DNA from: an uncultured Sterolibacterium sp.
Lineage (GTDB): Bacteria; Pseudomonadota; Gammaproteobacteria; Burkholderiales; Rhodocyclaceae
Direction of reading: 5' to 3'
DNA length: 53,117 nucleotides
NCBI GenBank assembly: GCA_903832735.1
Contig: CAILCO010000032.1
Coordinates: 1-53,117 of the forward strand
The notes under the pieces: generated by a model
The model's database searches: none
Seen by the model: the letters and a program-made list of their open reading frames with translations, nothing else
Told to the model about the DNA's origin: nothing
Part shown: positions 7,913 to 14,414 of the stretch, in pieces
How the letters are laid out: the number at the start of each line of letters is the position of its first letter
Numbering within the stretch: the first letter of the stretch is position 1
Position numbers and translations under genes: made by a program

Positions 7913-8353
7913 TCACTTCTTGAAGCCAGCCTTCACCGCGCCGCTAACAGCTTCAAGCTGGGCGTCAAGCTCGCCGCCGAGAACAGCCGTTTTCAAGCTT
8001 TCCAAAGCTGCGACCAAGTCCGCATCGCTCGAAAGCTCGATGGTTGCCTTGCCTTTTTCGATGGCAACAACTTTTGACCCGTAGTGCAAGCTCAGGCATG
8101 TCTTGCCATTCTCGCCGACCCACGACCAGGGCTTGACGCGCTTGGGCACTTGCACGATCTTGCTCTCGCCCGTTTCAGCGTCCTTGATCGTGCGCTGCTT
8201 CGTTGGCGCAAAAGTGTTGCCAGCTTGTTTTGCAGAAGCAAGCTGGATTTGCTCGAAAATCCGCTTGGCTACCTTATTTCGTCGCGCAACTACAGGCGAC
8301 ATTTGAACAGGCTTTTTGGTAGCGGTCAGCTTCAGATTGGCTAGTGCGCTCAT
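7913..8353 (-). CDS. DUF6641-like protein
   Basis: A 146-residue protein. The start at 8353 is preferred because GGAG stands 8 nt upstream and because the family begins MSALANLKLTATKKP. The basic N-terminus (SPVVARRNKVAKRIFEQIQLA, residues about 18-38), the conserved TGESKIVQVPKRVKPWSW segment near residues 65-85 and the Ala-rich C-terminus fit the DUF6641 family as I recall it; members are short proteins found in phages and integrated elements of proteobacteria. Their role is unknown; the basic N-terminal part suggests nucleic-acid binding. It is isolated by gaps on both sides. Confidence 0.65.
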   Translation of the reverse strand: MSALANLKLTATKKPVQMSPVVARRNKVAKRIFEQIQLASAKQAGNTFAPTKQRTIKDAETGESKIVQVPKRVKPWSWVGENGKTCLSLHYGSKVVAIEKGKATIELSSDADLVAALESLKTAVLGGELDAQLEAVSGAVKAGFKK

Positions 8354-8469
8354 GTAATTTACTCCGTTTAGTTGTGTATGAGCCACTACTTTATTGTCAG
8401 ACCATTGGCATGGGCAACCGAAGATTTGGCCATATTATTTTCTGGTTTCCTTTGGTTCGGTATAAATAC

Positions 8470-8895
8470 TTACGACGCGGAATACTTCAATATTCTGGCG
8501 CCATTACAGTCCACTAACAAACGGGCAGCACCACCCAGATAGTATATTGGTGCCCTATACCTGGCCATTGGTGCGCGCAGGGACGGAAATTCCGAGTAGT
8601 GGCGGAGACTTGTTATCACTATCCCTAAAATGGGACGCCGTCCGAATTCGCCTTCGGACTGATACGAGGAGTAATAAACTCGGCGCAAAGATGGCAGCGT
8701 AGATAGCTGTGCATCACGAGCAAGCAATGCTTCCACAGCAACTTGCAAACTTTGCGGTAGTTGGCACTTCAGCACCGCAATTAGTTGCGTTTCATCAGCA
8801 GCACGTAAAAGGAGACAGCGAAACCGCCCTTTACCTCTTGTCGAGGTTGTGCCGAAGTGTTCGTGGCAAGAACTCAGCAAATGATCCTTCCACAC
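8470..8895 (-). CDS. Doubtful hypothetical protein
   Basis: An open frame of 141 codons with an ATG at 8895 and no convincing ribosome binding site. The start codon sits within the left arm of an 11-bp hairpin (8893-8924). The N-terminal half has a plausible amphipathic composition (QLPQSLQVAVEALLARDAQ), but the C-terminal half looks less protein-like, and no family is recognised. It is listed because it fills an otherwise empty 560-bp stretch between the DUF6641-like gene and the recombinase. Confidence 0.25.
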   Translation of the reverse strand: MWKDHLLSSCHEHFGTTSTRGKGRFRCLLLRAADETQLIAVLKCQLPQSLQVAVEALLARDAQLSTLPSLRRVYYSSYQSEGEFGRRPILGIVITSLRHYSEFPSLRAPMARYRAPIYYLGGAARLLVDCNGARILKYSAS

Positions 8896-9467
8896 ATTGA
8901 GCCTGTTGCTTAAGGCTCAGTGTGAGTTCGAATCTTGCAAATGGATCACATCAAGTCAAAAGCAATAATTTCATTCATCATCACTTTCCGAAGAATGATT
9001 ATGCTAAAACTTAGAAAGAAAATTGCTGCAAGAAAATGAAGCAGCGAAAGCTGCGAATTTTCGACGCAGCAGCTAAGTGCGAAGCGCTTAGCTACAAACA
9101 TATCACACCGTTGAATTCAAAATCACTTTAGTTCTGCACACAGCTATGGGCTCGTTTTGCAGATGATGGTATGGCATTTCTGCCACAGCTATAAATCGGA
9201 CAATGCGACGAAATCACAAGGCAGCGCGACGCGATGGAACGCTGCCCAGCGCTAAATCAACGCACAGTGCGTTTTCCCCAGCGTATGAAGGCGCGAGTAG
9301 CTTGGCATCAATTATTTCGCGTTGCAGGGCTTGCATTGCTATCGCGCTAAATACAGAACCAAAGAGAATACATAATAATAAACATTTGCGGATTAGAAGC
9401 TGCTAACCACATGAGTTATGGAAGGAAAGTGCTGCTTCACGTCACATAACAAAATCAGATAGGAATT
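8896..9467. other. 572-bp non-coding, hairpin-rich gap before the recombinase gene
   Basis: No convincing gene on either strand. It holds three hairpins. At 8893-8924 an 11-bp stem has a 10-nt loop (CACATTGAGCC with GGCTCAGTGTG). At 9041-9054 the sequence is GCAGC-GAAA-GCTGC, a GNRA tetraloop. At 9071-9093 a 10-bp stem is closed by GAA (AGCTAAGTGC with GCGCTTAGCT). The tight loops at 9041-9093 suggest structured RNA or a recombination site. A small RNA or a site used by the adjacent recombinase are both possible; neither is shown. Confidence 0.4.
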
Positions 9468-10124
9468 ATGAAAAAAAGAAAACAAACTACTGCTAACGAC
9501 AACCATTGGTTAGGAGATAAAAAAATGGCACAAGCACGGACATTGACCGAGAAAGAATTAAAGCTGTTACTGCTTTACATCGCCACGCGAAAATTTGCGG
9601 CACGTGACAGAGCAATGATGCTGCTCACACATTGGGGCGGCATGCGGATTGGTGAGGTTTCTGCCGTTCAAATCGGCGATGTGCTGGCACTTGATGGCAC
9701 AATCAAATCCGAACTTCGTCTGACCGCGGCTCAAACTAAGGGAAAGCACGCAAGGACAGTCATGCTTTCCGAGAAGCTACGCAAGGAACTGCAAATCTAC
9801 TTGCAGCACCGATTCAATACCAAGCAGCTTATTGACGTCACTTACAAGGTCGATTTGAGCAAAGCATTATTTCCGACACAAAAACGGGAAGCGGGATTTT
9901 CTCCGAATACCGCTTGTTTTCACTTTCACATGATCTACAAAGCATCAGGGCTGGAAAACGCGAGCAGCCACTCTGGCAGACGAGGTTTTTTGAGTTCCCT
10001 TTCGGCAAAGGCTGTGCCGTTGAAAGTGCTAATGGAACTCGCAGGCCATCGCCAAGCCCAAACCACGATGAGATATATTGACGTTACAACTGACATGAAG
10101 AAGGCGGCCGTAAATCTACTATGA
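9468..10124 (+). CDS. Small tyrosine recombinase (phage-integrase family)
   Basis: A 218-residue protein that consists essentially of the catalytic domain. The catalytic residues are visible in order: Arg in WGGMRIGEVSA (about residue 64), Lys in QTKGKHARTV (about 91), His-x-x-Arg in SHSGRRGF (about 168-171), His in LAGHRQAQT (about 192) and the nucleophile Tyr in MRYIDV (about 202). A second ATG at residue 20 (MAQARTLTEKELK) could also be the start. The N-terminal core-binding domain of full integrases is missing, as in recombinases of invertible or modular elements and some integron-like enzymes. It converges with the minus-strand gene at 10119, the ends overlapping by 6 nt. The role could be element mobility or local inversion. 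Confidence 0.85.
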   Translation: MKKRKQTTANDNHWLGDKKMAQARTLTEKELKLLLLYIATRKFAARDRAMMLLTHWGGMRIGEVSAVQIGDVLALDGTIKSELRLTAAQTKGKHARTVMLSEKLRKELQIYLQHRFNTKQLIDVTYKVDLSKALFPTQKREAGFSPNTACFHFHMIYKASGLENASSHSGRRGFLSSLSAKAVPLKVLMELAGHRQAQTTMRYIDVTTDMKKAAVNLL

Positions 10125-10766
10125 GTTTGACAAAAGAATGTAACTCACTTGCGAAGGCAAGTTTTCCATTAACTTATCTAGCCTATCTGCTGTCCAAACA
10201 GGATCAAATGAATTAACAAGTATCTTGGCGTCGTATAAAGAACTCAGGCCACCAACTCCATAAATGGATTCACTGCTTCCGCCAGTGCTGTTTGATAACG
10301 AGACCGTAAAACGTGGTGGAATACTCTCGCTTTCAAAAGCTTCTTTAAGTTCACCTATTAAGTCGAATAGAACTTCAAAATCACAATCCGTGTCCTCTTG
10401 CTCTGTTCTACTATACTGTATTAAATATTTTTTTGAAATTTCATCGCCAAATGTCCCCTTGTCTGTGTAGGAATTATCTGTACTAACAGACCATCTATTA
10501 CCAGCTTCAATGGACTCGGCAATAGCGCACTTAACGATCTTCAGTAGCAACTGCTCTAAAGCGTCAATTTTCTCTCTAACGGTATCTCTATTCTTCCTTA
10601 CTACTTCACGATCAATAAATACCTTAGAGCGATAGCCTGGTAAGCCATTTTTTTCCAAATATCGTCCAACTTGTATCCCCAGCTTATAAAGCTCTTCAGC
10701 GTCAGGATGAGGTTTCGCTAAAATTGAGCTTAAGACATCTTCGAGCTTTGATAATTCGACGTCCAT
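10119..10766 (-). CDS. Hypothetical protein
   Basis: A 215-residue soluble protein starting MDVELSKLEDVLSSIL, with AAGGGATAAC before the ATG. The N-terminal third is helical (a likely coiled segment, REVVRKNRDTVREKIDALEQ, around residues 53-72); the C-terminal half has a Ser/Gly-rich stretch (SLSNSTGGSSES) followed by YGVGGLSSLYDAKILVN. No catalytic motif or family is recognised. Its end overlaps the convergent recombinase gene by 6 nt. Low G+C content agrees with the rest of the island. Confidence 0.6.
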   Translation of the reverse strand: MDVELSKLEDVLSSILAKPHPDAEELYKLGIQVGRYLEKNGLPGYRSKVFIDREVVRKNRDTVREKIDALEQLLLKIVKCAIAESIEAGNRWSVSTDNSYTDKGTFGDEISKKYLIQYSRTEQEDTDCDFEVLFDLIGELKEAFESESIPPRFTVSLSNSTGGSSESIYGVGGLSSLYDAKILVNSFDPVWTADRLDKLMENLPSQVSYILLSNS

Positions 10767-10776
10767 TAGTTATCCC

Positions 10777-11040
10777 TTAATCTTCACGATCATTTATAGA
10801 AATATCGGCAAGCACTGGCAACCCTTCCTGCCCCTTCAATTCCTTTTGTACGGTAAGTGCAAACCAGCGCCCAATACTACACGCCATCACGGACGATTGA
10901 GGTCTGCCTTGCGAATATCGTGGGCAGCAAGGGAGGGCGCGAACTGGGCGCATAGGGAGCTTTAGAAAATACTTGTCGGGATTATGGCGCTTTGTATTGA
11001 GATTCAGGCGAATACGCATTGCGAGCAAATCATAAAGCAA
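10777..11040 (-). CDS. Doubtful small protein
   Basis: An 87-codon open frame lying 10 nt before the start of the 215-residue gene on the same strand, which is its best support. Only the C-terminal part (VMACSIGRWFALTVQKELKG) looks like a normal protein; the N-terminal part is rich in Arg, Pro and Cys, and no ribosome binding site is obvious. It may be the end of a degraded gene. Confidence 0.25.
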   Translation of the reverse strand: MLYDLLAMRIRLNLNTKRHNPDKYFLKLPMRPVRALPCCPRYSQGRPQSSVMACSIGRWFALTVQKELKGQEGLPVLADISINDRED

Positions 11041-11072
11041 ATGCGGAAGACGCTACAGCGATGTGCTGTATG

Positions 11073-11447
11073 TCAGTACTCACTGGGCAGCATCAGCACC
11101 CAGTATTCGCCGCTCCAGCAGCCGTATAGGGTCATCGAGAACAACGGGAAATCGGTGTACTCAATATCCTGCCTCGCCAGCACATGACCGTTGCCATCAT
11201 CGATTTCAACGGTCGCAGTATTGTCATCCTTCGTCAGCTTCAGACAGGCGAATTCTTCCTCATCACTGTTGATGCTGAATAGATGCGATGCGAATACATC
11301 AAACAACCAAAAGCACTGCGCCTTTTCTGCGAGGAAAACAGCGCCATCTGTTAGCACGACTTTATTATTCAGTCTCGCGTACTGAGAAGTTCCAGTAAAT
11401 TGTTTGAGATTGCCGACGAGTTCCTCTACGTCAAACTGCTTTTTCAT
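11073..11447 (-). CDS. DUF6876-like protein
   Basis: A 124-residue protein. The ATG at 11447 (MKKQFDVEELVGNLKQF) follows AAAGGACAAGT and is preferred to an in-frame ATG 42 nt upstream. The order of segments matches the DUF6876 family as I recall it: LKQFTGTSQYAR near the N-terminus, LTDGAVFLAEKAQCFWLFD near residues 33-50, DDGNGHVLARQDIEYTDFPL in the middle and the C-terminal VLMLPSEY. Members are small soluble proteins of plasmids, phages and integrative elements with no known function. Confidence 0.65.
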   Translation of the reverse strand: MKKQFDVEELVGNLKQFTGTSQYARLNNKVVLTDGAVFLAEKAQCFWLFDVFASHLFSINSDEEEFACLKLTKDDNTATVEIDDGNGHVLARQDIEYTDFPLFSMTLYGCWSGEYWVLMLPSEY

Positions 11448-11520
11448 ACTTGTCCTTTTTGATAACGACATGGGCAAGTATTTGGTCACTGCATCGAAAG
11501 AGCAACCAGAAATGGTTCTG

Positions 11521-12882
11521 TTATGGCTGCTTCTTTTCCTTCGTCACTTTGTTCGATTGATAGATTTCGTCAATCTCGCCGTCAGCCTCTATCAACATTC
11601 TGGTTTCGTCACCGCGCAACTGCTCAATCGCTTGTAATACCTTCAGGTGTGAGTAGTGCTTTTCAATCATCCCAACACTCGTGCCCATATGTTCTGCCAG
11701 CGTATGGACTGGCGTTTTGTCGTTCTCCAGTGCGAATGTCGCATATGTATGCCGCAGGCTGTAGAAAACTCGCTTCTGCTCAGTGATCGGGTCTACAAGC
11801 AAACTGTGCTCGTCTAAATATCGCTGAAACATTTTCTGGAAGCTTGAGCTTGGATCTACAAAACTTTGATCCTCTTTATTGCGTGTCCTGAATACGTAGT
11901 CGTCGTTGGTTGGCTTGGTGAGATTCTTCAGCGGAGTTAGCACTGGCATTTCTATGCCATCATAGTTGCGCTTGCCAATTTCTCTCAGCGCATTTACTGT
12001 GCGCCGCATCCCAACGATAATTCGTGTGCCTGTCTTGCCCGTTACTGGCATCGAGACTGAACGGTTGAGATCGATTGGGCTGATTGGTTCGCCTTCGTCG
12101 TCAATGAACTTCACGGGTAGAGCTACGGGCTTGATATCTTCCTTGATCTGTTTCCATTTCAGTTGAAGCAATTCCTTGCCAGGTCGTGCGCCAGTATCCA
12201 GAAGCACCATTACATAGTCACGCATCAGCAAGCGCGACGCCTTCGAGGCATCGTTTTTCGCCCGTTCAATCCACCCTTGAAATCCAGCGAGCAGCGCACG
12301 TATCTCAGGCATCGCAAACGCTGGTCGCCTGTCGCTTGATTTTCCAGTGGCCTCAAGCTTTGGCCGATTGGCGTCAGTCAAGAATCCACGGATTACTGCT
12401 TCGTCAAATACACGATTGAGCGCGGCATTCTGCGTCAGCATCGTACTTTGACTTGGTTCTTTTTTCATTTGCTGAATACGCCACGCATTCAACTCGTCCA
12501 GCGCTACGTGATCAATGCTGGTGATGTTCCGATTTCCCAAGCACGGAATCAGATATTCGTTGATGACGCGAATGTAGTCAGCGAAAGATACTTTTCCTCT
12601 CGTACCTGCTGGCGTGCTATTCATTCGCTCAATTGCGAGCTTGGCAATATCTCGGAATTTGCGGGTGACGACTGGCAAGTTGGAACGCTTGCGTATCTCT
12701 GCCTCAATACGCAATCCGTCCGCTATGGCCTTCGCTTTATCAAGCTCACGTTCCTTAGTTGAGGCACGTTGCCAAACACCATCAACTTTGAAGCGACATT
12801 GCCAAATCGTGCTGCGCTCACGCTTGTAGACAATGAGCGTCTTGTCCATCAATACGTGTGTCGTTTCAATTTTGTCGGGCAT
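11521..12882 (-). CDS. Site-specific tyrosine integrase of the island
   Basis: A full-length integrase of 453 residues (or 442 from the Met at residue 12). It has an N-terminal arm-binding part (about 1-80), a SAM-like core-binding domain (about 85-190) and a catalytic domain with Arg in LLDTGARPGKELLQL, His-x-x-Arg in YSLRHTYATF, His in LAEHMGTSVG and the nucleophile Tyr in KHYSHL. It catalyses integration and excision of the element at its attachment site. It is read away from the tRNA-Ile(CAU) junction 1.5 kb to the right. GTGTGTAAGC-type repeats both upstream of this gene and next to the junction are candidate arm sites for its N-terminal domain. It is the best candidate for the enzyme that moved the island. 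Confidence 0.92.
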   Translation of the reverse strand: MPDKIETTHVLMDKTLIVYKRERSTIWQCRFKVDGVWQRASTKERELDKAKAIADGLRIEAEIRKRSNLPVVTRKFRDIAKLAIERMNSTPAGTRGKVSFADYIRVINEYLIPCLGNRNITSIDHVALDELNAWRIQQMKKEPSQSTMLTQNAALNRVFDEAVIRGFLTDANRPKLEATGKSSDRRPAFAMPEIRALLAGFQGWIERAKNDASKASRLLMRDYVMVLLDTGARPGKELLQLKWKQIKEDIKPVALPVKFIDDEGEPISPIDLNRSVSMPVTGKTGTRIIVGMRRTVNALREIGKRNYDGIEMPVLTPLKNLTKPTNDDYVFRTRNKEDQSFVDPSSSFQKMFQRYLDEHSLLVDPITEQKRVFYSLRHTYATFALENDKTPVHTLAEHMGTSVGMIEKHYSHLKVLQAIEQLRGDETRMLIEADGEIDEIYQSNKVTKEKKQP

Positions 12883-12887
12883 GGCTA

Positions 12888-12935
12888 CACTGTAAGCCCT
12901 GCGAGAGGAAAGGACAACGAACTTAGTGTGTAAGC
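12888..12935 (+). repeat. TGTAAGC repeats upstream of the integrase gene (candidate arm sites)
   Basis: CACTGTAAGC at 12888-12897 and GTGTGTAAGC at 12926-12935, both within 55 bp of the integrase start. The same 10-mer recurs exactly at 14271 and 14282, with a variant at 14312, beside the tRNA junction and in the same orientation. The clustering at these two places suggests binding by the integrase for both recombination and self-regulation. Confidence 0.5.
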
Positions 12936-12950
12936 GATAGACAAAGAAAA

Positions 12951-12973
12951 AAGGACTGTTGCAGGTAGTCCTT
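12951..12973 (-). terminator. Rho-independent terminator shielding the integrase gene
   Basis: On the minus strand a 7-bp stem (AAGGACT with AGTCCTT, 9-nt loop) is followed by a run of T with one C. It would stop leftward transcription arriving from the tRNA/rpoD side before it enters the integrase gene. The stem sequence resembles that of the tRNA terminator at 13896-13921. Confidence 0.6.
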
Positions 12974-13033
12974 ACATGGGAAAGAGTCCAATACGCAAAC
13001 TTAGTCGGCCCGTAACCCTTTCGGGTATCCTTG

Positions 13034-13732
13034 ATGGATTTTCAGAGCCGTCTTTCCCTGCGGTCTATTCGCCATATGCGTAAATATGTCTATGCTGATG
13101 AGGCTGGATGTTTTGCTTTTACCCGCAACCCACGGGCCAGCAAGTATTACATCATATGCACTGTTGAAATTAACGATCCGTCGCTAGGGCAGCGCCTACT
13201 CGATTTACGCCGCGATCTCATATGGAACGACTCCCCCATTCTAGATTACTTCCATGCCAGCGAGGACAAGCAAGTGATCCGCGATGCGGTCTTCGATATG
13301 ATCCGTCAATCTTCAATCAAGATCGGCGCAACGATCCTTGAGAAATCCAAAGCACAGCCACACATAAGATTAACGCATGCTCGCTTTTACAAACATGGCT
13401 GGTACTTTCACCTCTCTGGCGTAGCACAAAAAATCTCGGTATCAAAAGAGGACGAAATTCTCTTTACGACCGCCTCGATAGGAACGAAGAAAGACCAAAC
13501 GGCATTTACCAACGCAGTTAATGACGTAGTCCAGCAGCGAGTGTTTTGGTCATCGTGGAAAACCCACTTCTGCCCATCCCAAGCGGACCCTTGCCTGCAG
13601 ATTGCGGATTATTGCACCTGGGCTATACAGCGCAAGTGGGAACGTGGCGATTCGCGCTCTTACGATCTTGTCTCGCATCTTATCTACCATGAACACGAAA
13701 CATGGAAGAACGGATCGACACACCACTATTAG
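13034..13732 (+). CDS. DUF3800 family protein
   Basis: A 232-residue protein if started at the ATG at 13034; an ATG at 13076 (MRKYVYADEAGCF) gives the more usual start of the family. Family signs are the YADEAG motif near the N-terminus, DYFHASED near residue 75, and the C-terminal DPCLQIADYCTWAIQRKWERGD segment that includes the conserved Gln-x-Ala-Asp. DUF3800 proteins have an RNase-H-like fold and are common in mobile elements and near defence genes; their substrate is not established. It lies between the integrase gene and the tRNA, transcribed away from the integrase, and is part of the element. Confidence 0.8.
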   Translation: MDFQSRLSLRSIRHMRKYVYADEAGCFAFTRNPRASKYYIICTVEINDPSLGQRLLDLRRDLIWNDSPILDYFHASEDKQVIRDAVFDMIRQSSIKIGATILEKSKAQPHIRLTHARFYKHGWYFHLSGVAQKISVSKEDEILFTTASIGTKKDQTAFTNAVNDVVQQRVFWSSWKTHFCPSQADPCLQIADYCTWAIQRKWERGDSRSYDLVSHLIYHEHETWKNGSTHHY

Positions 13733-13742
13733 AATTAGATGC

Positions 13743-13810
13743 TGGCTCTACCAATTCCACCTATCCAGCAAAGGAAGCGCCCGAGGGGTCTTATCAGCGG
13801 GGTAGAGCCA
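13743..13810. repeat. Inverted repeat after the DUF3800 gene
   Basis: A perfect 10-bp pair, TGGCTCTACC at 13743-13752 and GGTAGAGCCA at 13801-13810, enclosing 48 bp. On the minus strand the left part reads GGTGGAATTGGTAGA, which resembles the D-arm of tRNA-Leu genes; the rest does not fold as a tRNA. It could be a tRNA-derived remnant or a stable hairpin ending the DUF3800 transcript. Confidence 0.4.
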
Positions 13811-13895
13811 CCTGAACTTTACACGCTAATTGACTGATTGATTCATCAAGATGAATCAATTTGTTGGGCTTGTTCGATATATAACCCCAAAAGAA

Positions 13896-13921
13896 AAAGG
13901 ACTGTATCGCTACAGTCCTTT
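13896..13921 (-). terminator. Rho-independent terminator of tRNA-Ile(CAU)
   Basis: On the minus strand AAAGGACTGTA, loop GCGA, TACAGTCCTTT, then TTCTTTT. The 11-bp stem and T-run begin 9 nt after the CCA end of the tRNA gene, in the right direction to end its transcript. Confidence 0.85.
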
Positions 13922-13930
13922 CAAGGTTTT

Positions 13931-14212
13931 TGGTGGGCCCACCTGGACTCGAACCAGGGACCAAAGGATTCGGGTTTGTGTAGCTTTCGCTACTCCCTGG
14001 ACTATGCCTTCACCGTAGCTTTCGCCTTAGGTGGGTGCCGTCTAGTCTCTACACCTTCAACAGCACTTTCGCACTGAAGCTTGGCTCGGCGTTGCCATAC
14101 GCATCGCTGCGCTTAGGTTTCTCCGAATTTGACACCATCCCATACGCAGTTTCCCCTCGTATGGCACATTTTCATATGAGTCCTCTGCTCTAACCAACTG
14201 AGCTATAGGCCC
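13931..14212 (-). tRNA. tRNA-Ile(CAU) with a group I intron in the anticodon loop
   Basis: The 5' exon is 14176-14212 (37 nt, GGGCCTATAGCTCAGTTGG... ending in the anticodon CAT) and the 3' exon is 13931-13970 (40 nt, AATCCTTTGG... ending with encoded CCA). Joined, they give a 77-nt cloverleaf with a 7-bp acceptor stem including one G-U pair, the anticodon stem GAGGA/TCCTT and loop CTCATAA. The CAU anticodon with an Ile-type body is the minor isoleucine tRNA, whose C34 is changed to lysidine so that it reads AUA. An elongator Met tRNA is the alternative reading. It lies inside the island, 155 nt from a fragment of a second copy next to rpoD, and would be transcribed by read-through from rpoD or from a promoter in that gap. 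Confidence 0.93.
13971..14175 (-). ncRNA. Self-splicing group I intron in tRNA-Ile(CAU)
   Basis: The insert is 205 nt and lies directly after the CAU anticodon. It matches over most of its length, from memory, the well-known Azoarcus tRNA-Ile(CAU) group I (IC3) intron. The P1 helix can form between exon CAU and the internal guide GUG (loop AUGAAAAU). The core contains GGATGGTGTCAAATTCGG, AAACCTAAGCGC, the P7 region AGACTAGACGGCACCCACC, and ends GTCCAGGGAG, a CGAAAG-capped hairpin, CACAAACCCG with the terminal G at 13971. It has no ORF and would splice by itself with a guanosine cofactor, restoring the anticodon loop. Confidence 0.92.
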
Positions 14213-14270
14213 GTAAATCTTATTTTACCTGCTCGTTTGCTGCTAAAAAACGGTGCTGCTGTTGCTTAAA

Positions 14271-14321
14271 GTGTGTAAGCGGTGTGTAAGCAATTTAACA
14301 CACTACAAATACGCTGTAAGC
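14271..14321 (+). repeat. TGTAAGC repeats beside the tRNA junction (candidate arm sites)
   Basis: GTGTGTAAGC at 14271-14280 and 14282-14291, one base apart, and CGCTGTAAGC at 14312-14321. All match the repeats upstream of the integrase gene in sequence and orientation. They lie 45-95 bp from the proposed crossover, a usual distance for integrase arm sites. Confidence 0.5.
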
Positions 14322-14340
14322 ATTGGTACGACTGGCCTGT

Positions 14341-14379
14341 AGGACTTTCATCTATCTGAGTTAATAGATTATGAGTCCT
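14341..14379. other. Proposed attachment-site core (island/host junction)
   Basis: Two imperfect inverted half-sites, AGGACTTTCATCTAT (14341-14355) and ATAGATTATGAGTCCT (14364-14379), flank the 8-bp spacer CTGAGTTA. The right half-site is the anticodon stem-loop region of the tRNA fragment; the left is element DNA. This is the layout expected for a tyrosine integrase that uses a tRNA anticodon arm as its target. The left end of the island, which should carry the matching half, is outside the window. Confidence 0.5.
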
Positions 14380-14407
14380 CTGCTCTAACCAACTGAGCTA
14401 CAGGCCC
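14367..14407 (-). pseudogene. 5' fragment of a disrupted tRNA-Ile(CAU)
   Basis: On the minus strand 41 nt match tRNA-Ile(CAU) from its first base to 4 nt after the anticodon (GGGCCTGTAGCTCAG... to CTCATAATC), then diverge to TATTAACTCAG. It differs from the intact copy at one position in the first 37 nt. Unlike that copy it has no intron at the anticodon: AATC follows CAT directly. It lies 7 nt after the rpoD stop, so this was the original host gene, cut by the island. Confidence 0.8.
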
Positions 14408-14414
14408 TTTGAAC

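Noticed and set aside
9203-9406. 67-codon plus-strand frame in the gap before the small recombinase
   Set aside because: No ribosome binding site, low-complexity basic composition, and no resemblance to proteins.
13838-14077. 79-codon plus-strand frame over the tRNA
   Set aside because: It is the complement of the tRNA-Ile exon and its group I intron.
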